Under the pieces are notes generated by a model. It searched no databases. It was given only the letters and a program-made list of their open reading frames with translations, and had not been told where the DNA came from. Of a stretch of DNA of 64,000 nucleotides, positions 37,229 to 46,352 are shown one piece after another. A program made the position numbers and the translations under genes. Numbering within the stretch: the stretch's first letter is position 1; each line of letters begins with the position of its first letter. The stretch lies in the NCBI GenBank assembly GCA_016218715.1, contig JACRDG010000025.1, positions 104,576-168,575 on the forward strand, in the 5' to 3' direction. Origin of the DNA: Desulfomonile tiedjei (lineage in GTDB: Bacteria > Desulfobacterota > Desulfomonilia > Desulfomonilales > Desulfomonilaceae).

Positions 37229-37963
37229 ATGATGACCGATTTTCACATCAAAGGGTTTATCGGAAGCTCTTTTATCGATTGGCCGGGTAAGATCTGCTCG
37301 GTCGTGTTTCTGGGAGGTTGTGGGTTTCGATGCCCTGCGTGCCACAACGCGCAGCTCGTTGAGGACCCGCAAGAGGTCCCGGATTATCCGTTCTCCGACA
37401 TCCTCCGATACCTGGAGACCCGTCGAAACTGGATCGATGGGGTAACGGTCAGCGGAGGGGAACCGACGATCCATCACAACCTCCCCGAGTTGCTGAGAGC
37501 CCTTCGCGACAGCGGATTCCTGATCAAGCTCGACACCAACGGTTCCCATCCCGCCATGATCCGGAGACTGATTGACCTGGGCTTGGTCGATGCGGTTTTC
37601 ATGGACATCAAGGCGCCGCTGACCCGGGATCAGTACGGGAAGGTGGCAGGCGTGCCTATTGATGTACGGTTCATAAGGCGGTCGATAGACATCCTGAAGG
37701 GTTCCTCGATCGAGGTGGTCTTCCGAACGACGGTCGTGCCCGGTCTCGTGGAAGAGGCTGAACTTGCGGGAATTCGGGCAGCGTTGGGCGACGCTCGACG
37801 TTTCGTCGTGCAGGCCTTTCGCAGTGTCCAGACACTGGATCCTTCCCTCACAGGAATCAGAGAATTCAGCCCTGCCCGCGTCGAGCAGATGCGTAGGGAC
37901 TTCGAGGTCACTCCCTGCACGGTCGAGGCCTGGCGCACGTACGCCGTTGCAGGAATAGCCTGA
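37229..37963 (+). CDS. nrdG: Anaerobic ribonucleotide reductase activating protein (radical SAM)
   Basis: 244 residues. Radical-SAM activase that installs the glycyl radical on NrdD. The cluster motif is CGFRCPACHN (CxxxCxxC) near residues 31-38; VTVSGGEPTIH is the SAM-binding GGE site and LDTNG a following strand motif. The short start MMTDFHIKGFIGSSFIDWPGK is typical. Two adjacent ATG codons (37229/37232) are possible starts. It stands 130 bases after the nrdH-like gene with a palindromic repeat between, and another palindrome directly after its stop. Confidence 0.92.
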   Translation: MMTDFHIKGFIGSSFIDWPGKICSVVFLGGCGFRCPACHNAQLVEDPQEVPDYPFSDILRYLETRRNWIDGVTVSGGEPTIHHNLPELLRALRDSGFLIKLDTNGSHPAMIRRLIDLGLVDAVFMDIKAPLTRDQYGKVAGVPIDVRFIRRSIDILKGSSIEVVFRTTVVPGLVEEAELAGIRAALGDARRFVVQAFRSVQTLDPSLTGIREFSPARVEQMRRDFEVTPCTVEAWRTYAVAGIA

Positions 37964-37974
37964 TACCCGGCTGC

Positions 37975-38048
37975 CTTCAAACGAGCAATATCGGGGGGAA
38001 CATTTCTGTGTAAAGACGTTCCTCCCGATATTACCTCTTTGAAAGCGG
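37975..38048. repeat. Gene-end palindrome, copy 3 (most complete)
   Basis: AATATCGGGGGGAAC (37987-38001) and GTTCCTCCCGATATT (38018-38032) pair at 14 of 15 positions around a 16-nt loop. Outer flanks CTTCAAAC and CTCTTTGAAAG extend the symmetry. It lies 12 bases after the nrdG stop. Confidence 0.75.
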
Positions 38049-38095
38049 CTCGCCATCATTCCTCCCCTGCCAGGGGTTGCGAGAGAGGCTAAGAA

Positions 38096-38548
38096 GTGAT
38101 CTCTCGGGAGCTTGTCGGTAAGCAGTTTCCACCGTTCTCAGTCCGGATTTCCCAGAGTTTCGTCCAGGAACTGCTGGACCTCACGAAGATCCCTGAACTG
38201 CCCCCGTTGCCGCCGTGGCCGCCCCCGTCGAGCTGGCCTGCGCTGCTCACTGCCCATGGAACTGCGTGCCTGATGGAGGTGTGGGAAGAACTCGGGATTG
38301 ACCCGCTCCGGGTCCGCCTCGTGGAGGAGGAGTGTCAGCACTTCCTCGACCCGGTTCCCGGCGAAACCCTCGCAGGCAGCGTGACGGTGGGGGAGGTAAC
38401 CCAGCATCTGGAACCGTCACGCGGCATTGAAGAGCAGGTCGAGCTTGACGTGGTATTTCAAAACTCCGCGACTCGGCTCGTGGCAACCTATCGCTGCGTC
38501 TTCCGGGTCCCGCTGATGCCTCATACTCAGTCGCAATCCGAGGGGTAA
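38096..38548 (+). CDS. Hot-dog fold (MaoC/FAS1-dehydratase-like) protein
   Basis: 150 residues. The N-terminus RELVGKQFPPFSVRISQSFVQELLDLTKIP and the middle VRLVEEECQHFLDPVPGETLAG with VTVGEV follow the pattern of N-terminal MaoC-type dehydratase domains, which act on hydroxyacyl thioesters. The usual catalytic Asp/His pair of the active MaoC half is not evident, so this may be a non-catalytic or binding half. A Pro-rich insert (PPLPPWPPP) is at about residues 35-45. GTG 38096 follows GAGAGG. It converges on an SDR gene, with which it could share a pathway, but nothing proves it. Confidence 0.5.
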   Translation: MISRELVGKQFPPFSVRISQSFVQELLDLTKIPELPPLPPWPPPSSWPALLTAHGTACLMEVWEELGIDPLRVRLVEEECQHFLDPVPGETLAGSVTVGEVTQHLEPSRGIEEQVELDVVFQNSATRLVATYRCVFRVPLMPHTQSQSEG

Positions 38549-38585
38549 TTTGGGGGGAAACTCCTTTTTGCAGATCCCGGGTCCC
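38549..38585. repeat. Gene-end palindrome, left half only (copy 4)
   Basis: GGGGTAATTTGGGGGGAAAC directly after the stop at 38548 matches the left arm of copies 2 and 3. The matching right arm is absent. Confidence 0.5.
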
Positions 38586-38625
38586 GCGAGACTCGCAAAC
38601 CTCCTTCATTAAATGCGACTCGGCG

Positions 38626-39402
38626 TCAGAGACTCCATCCGCCGGTTACTTCGAGGGTGGCTCCGGTAATGAAGCTCGCGTCGTCGGATGCGAGAAAGGT
38701 AATCGCAGCGGCTATCTCGGCAGGGTCTGCGGATCTCCCCAGCGGCGTTTCCCGGACGATCATATCCCGGTACTTTGGGAGCATGAACTCCTGGATGGTG
38801 GGCGTATCCGTCAGTCCCGGCAAGACAGCGTTCACGCGGATGCCCCTGGCGCCCCACTCCCGGGCCAACGACTTGGTCAGCCCGATCAGCCCCGCTTTCG
38901 CCGCACAGTACGGGCTTTCCCCTTTCGAGCCGACTCTGCCGTAGATGGAGGAGACGTTGATTATCCGGCCGTCTTGCTGGTCCATCATGATGGAGCCGCA
39001 CGCCTTACAGCAATTGACTGCGCCCAGGAGATGAACCGACCAGACCGCCTGGAAGTCATCCGGTTCCAGCTTGAGAAAACCGCCGGGTCGGTCGAACCCC
39101 GCGTTGTTCACGAGGACGTCGATCCTGCCGAATTCCGCGTACAGGCGCTCGACCGCACGACTCACCGCGGCCGCGTCCGCGACGTCGGCCACGAGAGCGC
39201 GGCTGCGGCCACCCATCTTTTGAATCGCCCCTGAAGTTGCCTCAGCCGTGCGTTCGTTCCGGTCCAGGACCCCCACAGCAGCGCCTTCACGTGCAAGGCG
39301 CACCGCAGTGGCCTGACCGATCCCCTGGCCTGCCCCCGTGACAAGTGCCACCTTTCCCGTAAATAGTGCGGAGATGGCGTCGTACGGTTGCCGTCTGGAC
39401 AT
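38626..39402 (-). CDS. SDR-family oxidoreductase (3-oxoacyl reductase-like)
   Basis: 258 residues, classical short-chain dehydrogenase. The cofactor loop is VTGAGQGIGQA, the strand motif NNAG, and the active site S..Y...K is in NVSS...SPYCAAKAG. VNAVLPGLTDTP and the C-terminal FITGATLEVTGGW are family-typical, like FabG-type 3-oxoacyl reductases. ATG 39402 has AGGAGA 5 nt upstream. An in-frame extension to 39501 runs into MITE-like repeat copy D and is not real. The substrate is not known. A role in acyl metabolism with the convergent hot-dog gene is possible. Confidence 0.85.
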   Translation of the reverse strand: MSRRQPYDAISALFTGKVALVTGAGQGIGQATAVRLAREGAAVGVLDRNERTAEATSGAIQKMGGRSRALVADVADAAAVSRAVERLYAEFGRIDVLVNNAGFDRPGGFLKLEPDDFQAVWSVHLLGAVNCCKACGSIMMDQQDGRIINVSSIYGRVGSKGESPYCAAKAGLIGLTKSLAREWGARGIRVNAVLPGLTDTPTIQEFMLPKYRDMIVRETPLGRSADPAEIAAAITFLASDDASFITGATLEVTGGWSL

Positions 39403-39440
39403 GATCTCTCCTGTTCCTTGCGACCCTGGTTTATTACTCG

Positions 39441-39579
39441 TTGTCGCAAGTTCGATCGTGCATTTCGGGGGCCTTGGTGGGACAGGCATCTTGCCTGTCA
39501 TTTCTTAATGGACCGGCAGGATGCCGGCCCCACTGAACAGCCAAGAGCCGGCCAATGAGCGATACCGTATTGACGAAAT
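39441..39579 (+). repeat. MITE-like hairpin repeat, copy D
   Basis: The core 39477-39533 is a near-perfect example of the family: GTGGGACAGGCATCTTGCC against GGCAGGATGCCGGCCCCAC. The right end CCGTATTGACGAAAT (39565-39579) matches the terminal repeat of copy C. The left end is short or eroded because the SDR gene starts at 39402. Confidence 0.7.
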
Positions 39580-39651
39580 CCTGTACTTTGTTCCCGGTCC
39601 GACGGATAGGGCAACAAGATTCTCGTGCATGTCCCGACCAGTCAAGGCTTT

Positions 39652-40716
39652 TCAAGCCTCGGCATTAGCCCCGAACCGGCGGTGCACCGCGGCCACATCG
39701 GACGGGTTCATGGAGGCCGCGTACTTCCCCTTGAGCGTCTTTATGCGCCGGAGCGATTCCGCCATGCGCGATTTACTCACGTCGCGGTCCTTGATCGCGT
39801 CGACGATCCGGGCCGCGGCGGCGAATGCCTTTTCCGGTTTGTTGCAGATCAACGGAATGTCCACGCCGGCCTGGATCGCCATCAGAGCGCACTCAGCCGT
39901 CGAAAATTGGTTGGCGACCGCCCCCATGTCGAGGTCGTCGCTCACCACAACGCCGTCATAGCCCATTCGCCGTCGGAGGAGGCCGCTTATGATGGCATGG
40001 GACAGGGTCGCGGGGTGATCGCGGTCCAGGAACGGATAGAGGATGTGAGCGGTCATGATCATCTCGGTGCCGGCCTCCACTGCGTCAACGAAAGGGACGA
40101 GGTCGTTCTGCTCGATGACCTCCGCGGTACGGTCGTCCATAGGGAGTTCTTTGTGCGAGTCCACCTGCGTTCCGCCATGCCCAGGGAAATGCTTGCAGCA
40201 CGGGATCACACCCTCGGAGCGGAATGATTCCAGAACGACCCGGCCGAGCCGAGACACGAGCGCAGGGTCCGAACCATAGGATCGGTCCCCGATAACCGAC
40301 TGTTCGAGGGCGTCCGGGTGACCCAAGACATCCAGAACCGGCACAAAATCCAGGTTGAACCCGACGAGCCGCAATTCCCGCGCCGTCACCCGCGCAAACT
40401 CGCGTGCAGAGCCCTCCGCGTCCGCGGACAATGCCACAGTGCGCGCGGGTGGGAATTCGGAGAAGGGCTCTCTGAGCCTGCGTACTCTGCCGCCTTCCTG
40501 GTCTACCCCGATGAACAGCCCGTTGTGGCCTCGTTCCAGAGAAAAACGCTGCAAGTCGTGGGTCAACTGGGCTATCTGAACAGGATCCTGGATGTTGCGG
40601 GAAAAAAGGATCACGCCGCAAGGGTTGAGATCTTCGATGAGGGCTTTCACTTCGGCGGAGAACCGGTCCCCGTAGAACCCCACCATAAACAGATTGCCGA
40701 CTTCTCGAAGATCCAT
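39652..40716 (-). CDS. nagZ: Beta-N-acetylhexosaminidase (GH3)
   Basis: 354 residues, a single-domain NagZ-type GH3 enzyme that removes GlcNAc from anhydro-muropeptides in cell-wall recycling. Hallmarks: GVDQEGGRVRRL, the His/Asp loop motif KHFPGHGGTQVDSH (acid/base His in the flexible loop), and the nucleophile Asp in VVVSDDLDMGA. No signal peptide, consistent with a cytoplasmic enzyme. It is the last gene before the ccsA/resB pair in the minus direction, separated by a 93-base gap holding a truncated repeat core (copy E). Confidence 0.92.
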   Translation of the reverse strand: MDLREVGNLFMVGFYGDRFSAEVKALIEDLNPCGVILFSRNIQDPVQIAQLTHDLQRFSLERGHNGLFIGVDQEGGRVRRLREPFSEFPPARTVALSADAEGSAREFARVTARELRLVGFNLDFVPVLDVLGHPDALEQSVIGDRSYGSDPALVSRLGRVVLESFRSEGVIPCCKHFPGHGGTQVDSHKELPMDDRTAEVIEQNDLVPFVDAVEAGTEMIMTAHILYPFLDRDHPATLSHAIISGLLRRRMGYDGVVVSDDLDMGAVANQFSTAECALMAIQAGVDIPLICNKPEKAFAAAARIVDAIKDRDVSKSRMAESLRRIKTLKGKYAASMNPSDVAAVHRRFGANAEA

Positions 40717-40778
40717 CAGCCGTCCCCGTTAATGTCGTCCGATCCAAATAAACTTAGGTGCCTGTCTTGGGTCTTTCA

Positions 40779-40804
40779 GTGGGGCAGGCATCTTGCCGGC
40801 CATT
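40779..40804 (+). repeat. Truncated MITE-like repeat (half core, copy E)
   Basis: GTGGGGCAGGCATCTTGCCGG and a few following bases match the left half of the core hairpin. The right half is missing because the ccsA stop begins at 40810. Confidence 0.6.
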
Positions 40805-40809
40805 TAAAG

Positions 40810-41628
40810 CTAGAAATAACTGTGCAGTCCCGGAAGGTAATTCACCCCGAAGTACGTGAAGAGAACCGCTGCAAAACCCAGCACCGACAGGAGCGCCATC
40901 CTGCGCCCCGTCCATCCGCGGGCAAGGCGCGCGTGCAAGAACGCGGAATACACCAGCCACGTGACCAATGACCACGTCTCTTTGGGATCCCAGGACCAAT
41001 AGCTTCCCCAAGCATAGTCGGCCCAAGCGGCTCCGGTCACGATCCCGACGGTGAGCATGGGGAAACCTACGAGTACGGACCGGTACACGATCTCGTCAAG
41101 CAGATGATGGCTCGGCAGGCGTTTCTCGAGACCGGTAGAAGCCCGGGAGACCAATAGCAGCAGCGCGGCCACAAAGGAGACCGCGAACCCCGCGTACCCG
41201 AGAAAGCACGCAATCACGTGCGCCACCAGCCAGTTGGATTGCAGGGCCGGGATAAGAGGCTTGATGCTATGGTCCAACAGAAAGGTATAGGCCATCGTGA
41301 AAACTACGAGGGGCAGCCCGAGAAGCACGAGAACGTCGGCCCCGAATCTGAAGCGAGCCACTATCAGGGCCAGCGCCATCGACCATGCAAAAAAGATGAG
41401 GGATTCATAGAGATTGGAGAGAGGAGCGTGGCCGATGCCCATCTGGTAGGATTCGATCCAGCGGAGACCTATCGCTGAAGTGTGCACGCACCACAACAGG
41501 ATCAGGAACGCGAGCATCCATTTCCTCACGGAAGATGCAAGGGCTCCGGTCATGTACGCGATGAGATACCCGACCCCACAAGACAGGTAGCCGAAAGTGA
41601 CATAGGTGTTCAGATCTGTGCTTATCAT
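40810..41628 (-). CDS. ccsA: Cytochrome c biogenesis protein CcsA (ResC/CcsA)
   Basis: 272 residues, about eight transmembrane helices. Haem-handling half of the system II cytochrome c assembly complex. The conserved tryptophan-rich WWD-type region is WGSYWSWDPKETWSL in the C-terminal half, and conserved His residues are in GIGHAPLSN and LLDHS. ATG 41628 begins the hydrophobic domain; an open extension to 41850 overlaps resB. It lies 52 bases downstream of resB on the minus strand. With ResB it would attach haem to apocytochromes outside the inner membrane. Confidence 0.93.
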   Translation of the reverse strand: MISTDLNTYVTFGYLSCGVGYLIAYMTGALASSVRKWMLAFLILLWCVHTSAIGLRWIESYQMGIGHAPLSNLYESLIFFAWSMALALIVARFRFGADVLVLLGLPLVVFTMAYTFLLDHSIKPLIPALQSNWLVAHVIACFLGYAGFAVSFVAALLLLVSRASTGLEKRLPSHHLLDEIVYRSVLVGFPMLTVGIVTGAAWADYAWGSYWSWDPKETWSLVTWLVYSAFLHARLARGWTGRRMALLSVLGFAAVLFTYFGVNYLPGLHSYF

Positions 41629-41680
41629 CGTTCTGCCTGGAAAGGTGTGTGACGGTTGAAAGCCGTGAGCGGGCTGAGGG

Positions 41681-43039
41681 CTACCGGCCTTGCGGCTTCT
41701 CCATGCCGTCTCGGATCGCCAGTTCGATTTTTTCCCTGAATTCCTTGCGCAATCTCTTGCTGCGTCCCGACACGTGAACGGAACTGCCGGACGCGGTGCG
41801 CCTGATCTCGACCACGACCCCCCGATGATTGGTGAAAAGTGCGAGAACAAAACCGACCAACAGAGAACCGCACCCGGCCCAAACTACCGGGGTCCCCGGA
41901 TCGTAGCCTACCTGGAGCCCTGTCGCGTACAGCAACGAGTACCCCGCGAATCGTAATTCCTTGTCCCCCAGTTTTGCCAGGGTCTGGTCTTTCTTAACGA
42001 TGCTTATCCGCTTCGGTTTCTGTCCCGGTTCTTCCACGGAGATCTCCGGGACGGTACTTTGACCGGTGGGACGAGGGTTGGGGCTGAGCAGACGGAGTTG
42101 ATACGGCGATTCCGCAAGTTGCACCGGAACCTCGGGGCGCAGCGCCAGTTTCGTCTCTTCACCCGAGGCATCTGTTGCGACGAGTGTGACATCCTTGAGC
42201 CCGACGGGCCGATAGTCGGCCTGATACAAGGAGATCCCCTCGTAGGTCAACGGATGGTTCACCAGAATGGAGCCCTGTAGCGCAACGTTTCCGTTCTTGA
42301 GCAAACGGACGTCGCTGCGAAATTCCTTGGGCTCGCCCGTCGAGTACCGAGTCAGAGTGAATTTGTCCACAGCGATCTGGAAAGGTAAAGGCCGGGTCTC
42401 TCCCGACGGGGTGACAGTGAAGCTCCCTTTCGTTTCGCCCTCCTTGATTTGGACATGCCCTTTGACCCCGTAAAAGAGTCCGATCACGCCACCGAGGAGT
42501 ATGACCACAATCCCAAGGTGAATCAGCGGAAAACCGAAAAGCTGAAAGCGATCGCGCACCCATACGAGGTTCACGCCATGATCCACTGTGGTGGTTTGAG
42601 GGGAAGTCCTCATCAGACCGGTCATGCGATCGGTCACCGACGCCCGTACTGCGTCGACGGCCCCGGCATCCGGGTAATCAAAGCTGAAGGAATGCTTCCG
42701 CCCAATCCCGCGCCATTCCCCGGAGATCATCGGCACCCGGTTGAAGAGACACCCAATCAAATTGAGGGCCAGCACCACGAGGAGCAACACGAACCACCAG
42801 CTCCGGTACATGCTGTTCAGATCCAGAATGACGATCAGGCGGTAGGCAAAGGAAGACCAGCCCCTCTGAAACTGTTCAGCGGCCACCTCCTGCGGGATGA
42901 TTGTGCCGACCACAGATGCAGCGGCCAACAGAAACAGGACGCCGATCGTGGTTCTTACGGAAGTGAAGAAAGACGTCAACCCCAGGAAAAGAGAACCGAC
43001 CCCCGAAGAAGAGGGATCGGACTTCTTGGACTTACTCAT
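41681..43039 (-). CDS. resB: Cytochrome c biogenesis protein ResB
   Basis: 452 residues. ResB/CcsB partner of CcsA in system II. Three N-terminal membrane helices (FLGLTSFFTSVRTTIGVLFLLAA; WWFVLLLVVLALNLIGCLF; LIHLGIVVILLGGVIGLFYG) are followed by a large periplasmic domain (GSFTVTPSGETRPLPFQIAV; NHPLTYEGISLYQADY). A last helix (PGTPVVWAGCGSLLVGFVLAL) ends in a basic tail. GGAGAG precedes the ATG. The ResB-specific LTYEGI.LYQA motif is clear. The pair implies c-type cytochromes and an electron-transport chain. Confidence 0.93.
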   Translation of the reverse strand: MSKSKKSDPSSSGVGSLFLGLTSFFTSVRTTIGVLFLLAAASVVGTIIPQEVAAEQFQRGWSSFAYRLIVILDLNSMYRSWWFVLLLVVLALNLIGCLFNRVPMISGEWRGIGRKHSFSFDYPDAGAVDAVRASVTDRMTGLMRTSPQTTTVDHGVNLVWVRDRFQLFGFPLIHLGIVVILLGGVIGLFYGVKGHVQIKEGETKGSFTVTPSGETRPLPFQIAVDKFTLTRYSTGEPKEFRSDVRLLKNGNVALQGSILVNHPLTYEGISLYQADYRPVGLKDVTLVATDASGEETKLALRPEVPVQLAESPYQLRLLSPNPRPTGQSTVPEISVEEPGQKPKRISIVKKDQTLAKLGDKELRFAGYSLLYATGLQVGYDPGTPVVWAGCGSLLVGFVLALFTNHRGVVVEIRRTASGSSVHVSGRSKRLRKEFREKIELAIRDGMEKPQGR

Positions 43040-43235
43040 CGAACATGCTCTCCGGAACTCCGTCGGGCTTCGCAGGACAAAACGCCGCTCCCGCCAGAGC
43101 TGCCCGACAAGCGGAAGCTAACGTGCGAAGAGGCGTAATGACGTTACGATTCTGACCTTACCCGCGTTCCGCGTGAAATTCAATATCGTCCCCTAAAGGG
43201 GAGGGTGAGAGGCTGCCTGAAGACAGCGGAGGAAC

Positions 43236-43682
43236 TCAGGTTAACTTGCCGTTCGCGGCCAGAAAATCTCTGATGAAATGATTCACGTATCCACTCACGG
43301 AGTCCCGAATCTTCTGCGAGAGATCCGGAGAGATGACAAACCCGATGGAACCGACTTCCCACGTGGCGCTGCTGGTAACGAGAGAAGGCTCGCGGGGCAG
43401 GCTGACCTCCTGCTTCAGTTGCACGTCAATCGAAAAAAAGTAGCTCGCGAGGTACTTCATCGTGTTGACGCTCACGTACAGCCACGGCCTGCCAGGAGTC
43501 TGGCTCCATTGGTCCTGGGCAAGGACAGCGATCCCCGCCTGACTCAACTTGAGTTCGGTCTCGGCCTGGAGATCCGTTGCCAGGAGCCCGTCCGCTTCAG
43601 CATCGGATTTAATGGATTCAACGACAACGACCACGCCTTGGAGTCCCTGCAGCGTATGTCTTGTGTACTCGGTAAGATCCAT
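43236..43682 (-). CDS. Hypothetical protein
   Basis: 148 residues, no family recognised. Soluble alpha/beta pattern: a Val-rich strand (GVVVVVESIKSDAEAD), a central WLYVSVNTMKYLASYFFSIDVQLKQEV and a C-terminal amphipathic helix (SVSGYVNHFIRDFLAAN). ATG 43682 has a very strong site (GGAGGAGAAAC) and lies just past the mcmA1 terminator, so it starts its own unit or reads through into resB about 200 bases later. The two strand segments alternating polar and apolar residues suggest a small beta sheet. Function cannot be proposed. Confidence 0.65.
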   Translation of the reverse strand: MDLTEYTRHTLQGLQGVVVVVESIKSDAEADGLLATDLQAETELKLSQAGIAVLAQDQWSQTPGRPWLYVSVNTMKYLASYFFSIDVQLKQEVSLPREPSLVTSSATWEVGSIGFVISPDLSQKIRDSVSGYVNHFIRDFLAANGKLT

Positions 43683-43732
43683 GTTTCTCCTCCCGGTCCC
43701 AAGTGCGTCAGACGTCCAATCCGAATCGGCGG

Positions 43733-43763
43733 AAAAAAGGAAACCCGGGATAAAACCCGGGTT
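43733..43763 (-). terminator. Intrinsic terminator of mcmA1
   Basis: On the minus strand AACCCGGG pairs perfectly with CCCGGGTT over a 6-nt loop, followed by TCCTTTTTTCC. It begins 28 bases after the mcmA1 stop. Confidence 0.8.
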
Positions 43764-43790
43764 CCGAATACGATCGGCATCCGGCGTCAA

Positions 43791-45452
43791 TCAGCACCGG
43801 GCCGCGTGCGTGTACTCCCCGAAGACTTCCCTGAGCACACCGCAGATTTCGCCAAGACTTGCCCTCTGTTTGACCGCGTCGATGATCGGCGGCACCACAT
43901 TGTCCGAACCCTGAGCGGCGGTTCTCAATTTCTCTAGAGCAGAGGCAACCGCCGACGAATCCCTCGCCGCTCGCACCTGTTCCAGGCGTTTGATCTGTGC
44001 TTCCTGCACGGCAGGATCAACCCGCAAAAGCCCTGACGGGAGTTCGGAGTCGGTCTGGAAGCGGTTTACTCCCACGATCACCCGGTCGCCGGACTCGATT
44101 TCCTTCTGGAATCGGTACGCGGAGTCCTGAATCTCCTCCTCGATGAAGCCGCATTCGATCGCTCTGACCGCGCCTCCCATGTCGTCGATCTTCTTGATGT
44201 AGTCAAATGCCTTTTTCTCGATCTCGTTGGTGAGCCCCTCGACGTAGTAAGACCCGGCCAGGGGGTCCACCGTGTCCGCAGCTCCGGTTTCGTGCGCGAT
44301 GACCTGCTGTGTGCGGAGCGCAATCTGGACGGATTCCTGACTTGGCAAGGCCAGCGCCTCGTCTCGAGAATTGGTGTGGAGAGACTGAGTACCGCCGAGC
44401 ACCGCGGAAAGTGCCTGAAACGCCACGCGTACCACGTTGTTGTCGGGCTGCTGGGCCGTCAGCGTGCACCCAGCAGTCTGGGTGTGGAATCTGAGCATCA
44501 TGGCTCGAGGATTCGTGGCGCCGAATCGCTCTTTCATGATCCTGGCCCACATCCGGCGGGCTGCCCTAAACTTGGCGACCTCCTCGAGGAAGTCCTGATG
44601 CGAGTTGAAGAAGAAGCTGAGCCGCTCTCCAAAGGAATTCACGTCCAGCCCTGCATCGATGGCGGCCTGGACATAGGCAATGCCGTTGGCAAGCGTGAAC
44701 GCCACCTCTTGCACCGCGGTCGAACCGGCCTCACGAATGTGGTACCCGCTGATGCTGATCGTGTTCCACTGTGGGAGGTGGTCATTGCAGAACGCAAAGA
44801 TGTCGGTGATGATCCTCATCGACGGCGCTGGGGGAAAGATGTACGTCCCGCGAGCCGGGTATTCCTTCAGAATGTCGTTTTGAATGGTGCCTCTGATTTT
44901 GGAAAGATTCGCACCTTGAGCCTCGGCCACGCTGATGTACATAGCGAGGAGGACCGCTGCGGGTGAGTTGATCGTCATGGATGTGCTCACAGCGGAGAGA
45001 TCGATACCGTCGAAGAGGAGTCGGATGTCCTCCATGGAATCTATGGCCACGCCAACTTTGCCGACCTCTCCCGCGGCGAGTTCATGGTCGGAATCGTACC
45101 CGATCTGGGTAGGGAGGTCGAAAGCGACTGAAAGTCCAGTCTGGCCCTGAGAAATGAGGTACTTGAAACGCGCGTTGGTCTCGTCCGCGCTCCCGAAACC
45201 GGCGTACTGGCGCATGGTCCAGAACCGACCGCGGTACATCGTCGGTTGGACACCCCGCGTGAATGGATAGGAACCCGGAATCCCGAGATCCTTGCTCGAA
45301 TCGAACTCTCCGAGGCTCCACGGCCAGTAAACGCGCTCCACGGGGAGCCACGAAACAGTAGAGAATTCACCCCGGCGTTCCGGCCGCTTTTCGCACTGCT
45401 TCCGAACCTGCTCTTCCCACTGGGAGACCTTGTCCTTGAAATCATCTGACAC
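43791..45452 (-). CDS. mcmA1: Methylmalonyl-CoA mutase large (catalytic) subunit
   Basis: 553 residues, the substrate-binding TIM-barrel half of B12-dependent methylmalonyl-CoA mutase without the cobalamin domain. Conserved: [82 protein letters not shown] and DEALALPS. The B12 domain is supplied by mcmA2 at 26.9 kb. It starts after GGAGGT and ends at a strong terminator, so it is a single-gene unit. It resembles the split mutases of archaea and syntrophic or sulfate-reducing bacteria. Other acyl-CoA mutases (ethylmalonyl, isobutyryl) are relatives, but the motifs favour methylmalonyl. Confidence 0.93.
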   Translation of the reverse strand: MSDDFKDKVSQWEEQVRKQCEKRPERRGEFSTVSWLPVERVYWPWSLGEFDSSKDLGIPGSYPFTRGVQPTMYRGRFWTMRQYAGFGSADETNARFKYLISQGQTGLSVAFDLPTQIGYDSDHELAAGEVGKVGVAIDSMEDIRLLFDGIDLSAVSTSMTINSPAAVLLAMYISVAEAQGANLSKIRGTIQNDILKEYPARGTYIFPPAPSMRIITDIFAFCNDHLPQWNTISISGYHIREAGSTAVQEVAFTLANGIAYVQAAIDAGLDVNSFGERLSFFFNSHQDFLEEVAKFRAARRMWARIMKERFGATNPRAMMLRFHTQTAGCTLTAQQPDNNVVRVAFQALSAVLGGTQSLHTNSRDEALALPSQESVQIALRTQQVIAHETGAADTVDPLAGSYYVEGLTNEIEKKAFDYIKKIDDMGGAVRAIECGFIEEEIQDSAYRFQKEIESGDRVIVGVNRFQTDSELPSGLLRVDPAVQEAQIKRLEQVRAARDSSAVASALEKLRTAAQGSDNVVPPIIDAVKQRASLGEICGVLREVFGEYTHAARC

Positions 45453-46352
45453 GGCACACCTCCAAGGCTACGCCTCAATAGTGCTGATTCTCATCTGAGC
45501 CTGCGGCACTCACGCGAGATCATGGTTGACGGATACTGCTCTCCTGCGAAAGGCCAAGGGTGGGGCGACTCATCGCTCACGGCCCGCCTGTCCTTTTCTG
45601 CCTTGCATCAAATGCCCTACCGGCGACGCCCTTTATCGATGCATCCGGTGCACGATACACAGGCACCTCCGTAGGCGTCACCGCTCCCCAACAATACATC
45701 GGACCAGGTTGACGGCTGCAAGACCGGAACGTGGCGACATAGTCTGCTTCGCCTTCCGAAAGGATCGCTTCAAGGGTCTTCAGGTTTTCAGATTCCACCG
45801 GCAGTGATTACCGGAACTTCGACCGCTACTTTGACTGCTGGCCACGTTGTGGTGATTTCATGGGGATTGCCTCATCCTGTCACGGCACGGTAACCATGCG
45901 TGCGAGGCGCTCAGGACTCAAAAAAGGAGTAATTGCGCTTTCGTAATCTCGGTAACGTAAGTCGGGAGCTTGGAACTACAGCACCTGGCGGTGCACGAAA
46001 GGTATGGCGGAGAGTCATGTGCCTGCGCTTGGCAGGCACATGGTCCTGCGCCGTTCAAAACCGACCCGTCGCCAGCGGCCGTCGTTTCACGTCATCGCAC
46101 TTGCGAAACCGAGTACTACGGACTGAGGGTTCGGTAGCCGCTTCAGGGATCACATCCACAGCAAGCGGAGCGTTGAAGTTCGCCCCACACGGGTACCTCA
46201 CCTGGTGCTGTGTGTCCGCGTCTCTCTCCGTCACCACGGGGACCAGAAAAGCGCGGCAACCCGCGCCCAGCCTGTGCCCCAAGCTATCCCATCAGTCATT
46301 CACCCCGTCACCGACCAATGGTGGTGACCAATACATGGCTGAACCGTGACTG
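45453..46352. other. 900-bp region without a supported gene
   Basis: Between mcmA1 and the biotin carrier gene, both minus strand. Open frames at 45526-45807 (+), 45577-45798 (-) and 45933-46349 (+) lack proper ribosome sites and known motifs. A perfect 11-bp hairpin, CATGTGCCTGC with loop GCTTG and GCAGGCACATG, is at 46016-46042. No cobalamin riboswitch features were found. It may be decayed sequence. Confidence 0.4.

Noticed and set aside
39403..39501. N-terminal extension of the SDR protein (beginning MTGKMPVPP)
   Set aside because: It is translation of MITE-like repeat copy D. AGGAGA before ATG 39402 and the family start fit the shorter protein.
45577..45798. 73-residue minus-strand frame after mcmA1
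   Set aside because: The composition is plausible, but it has a GTG start without a ribosome site and no family; too weak to list as a gene.
45453..45800. Cobalamin riboswitch upstream of mcmA1
   Set aside because: No B12 box (GCCACTG-type) with the associated conserved stems could be recognised on the minus strand.
45890..46050. Start of a group II intron (GTGCGAGGCG-like)
   Set aside because: No domain V-like hairpin and no reverse transcriptase frame are found nearby.
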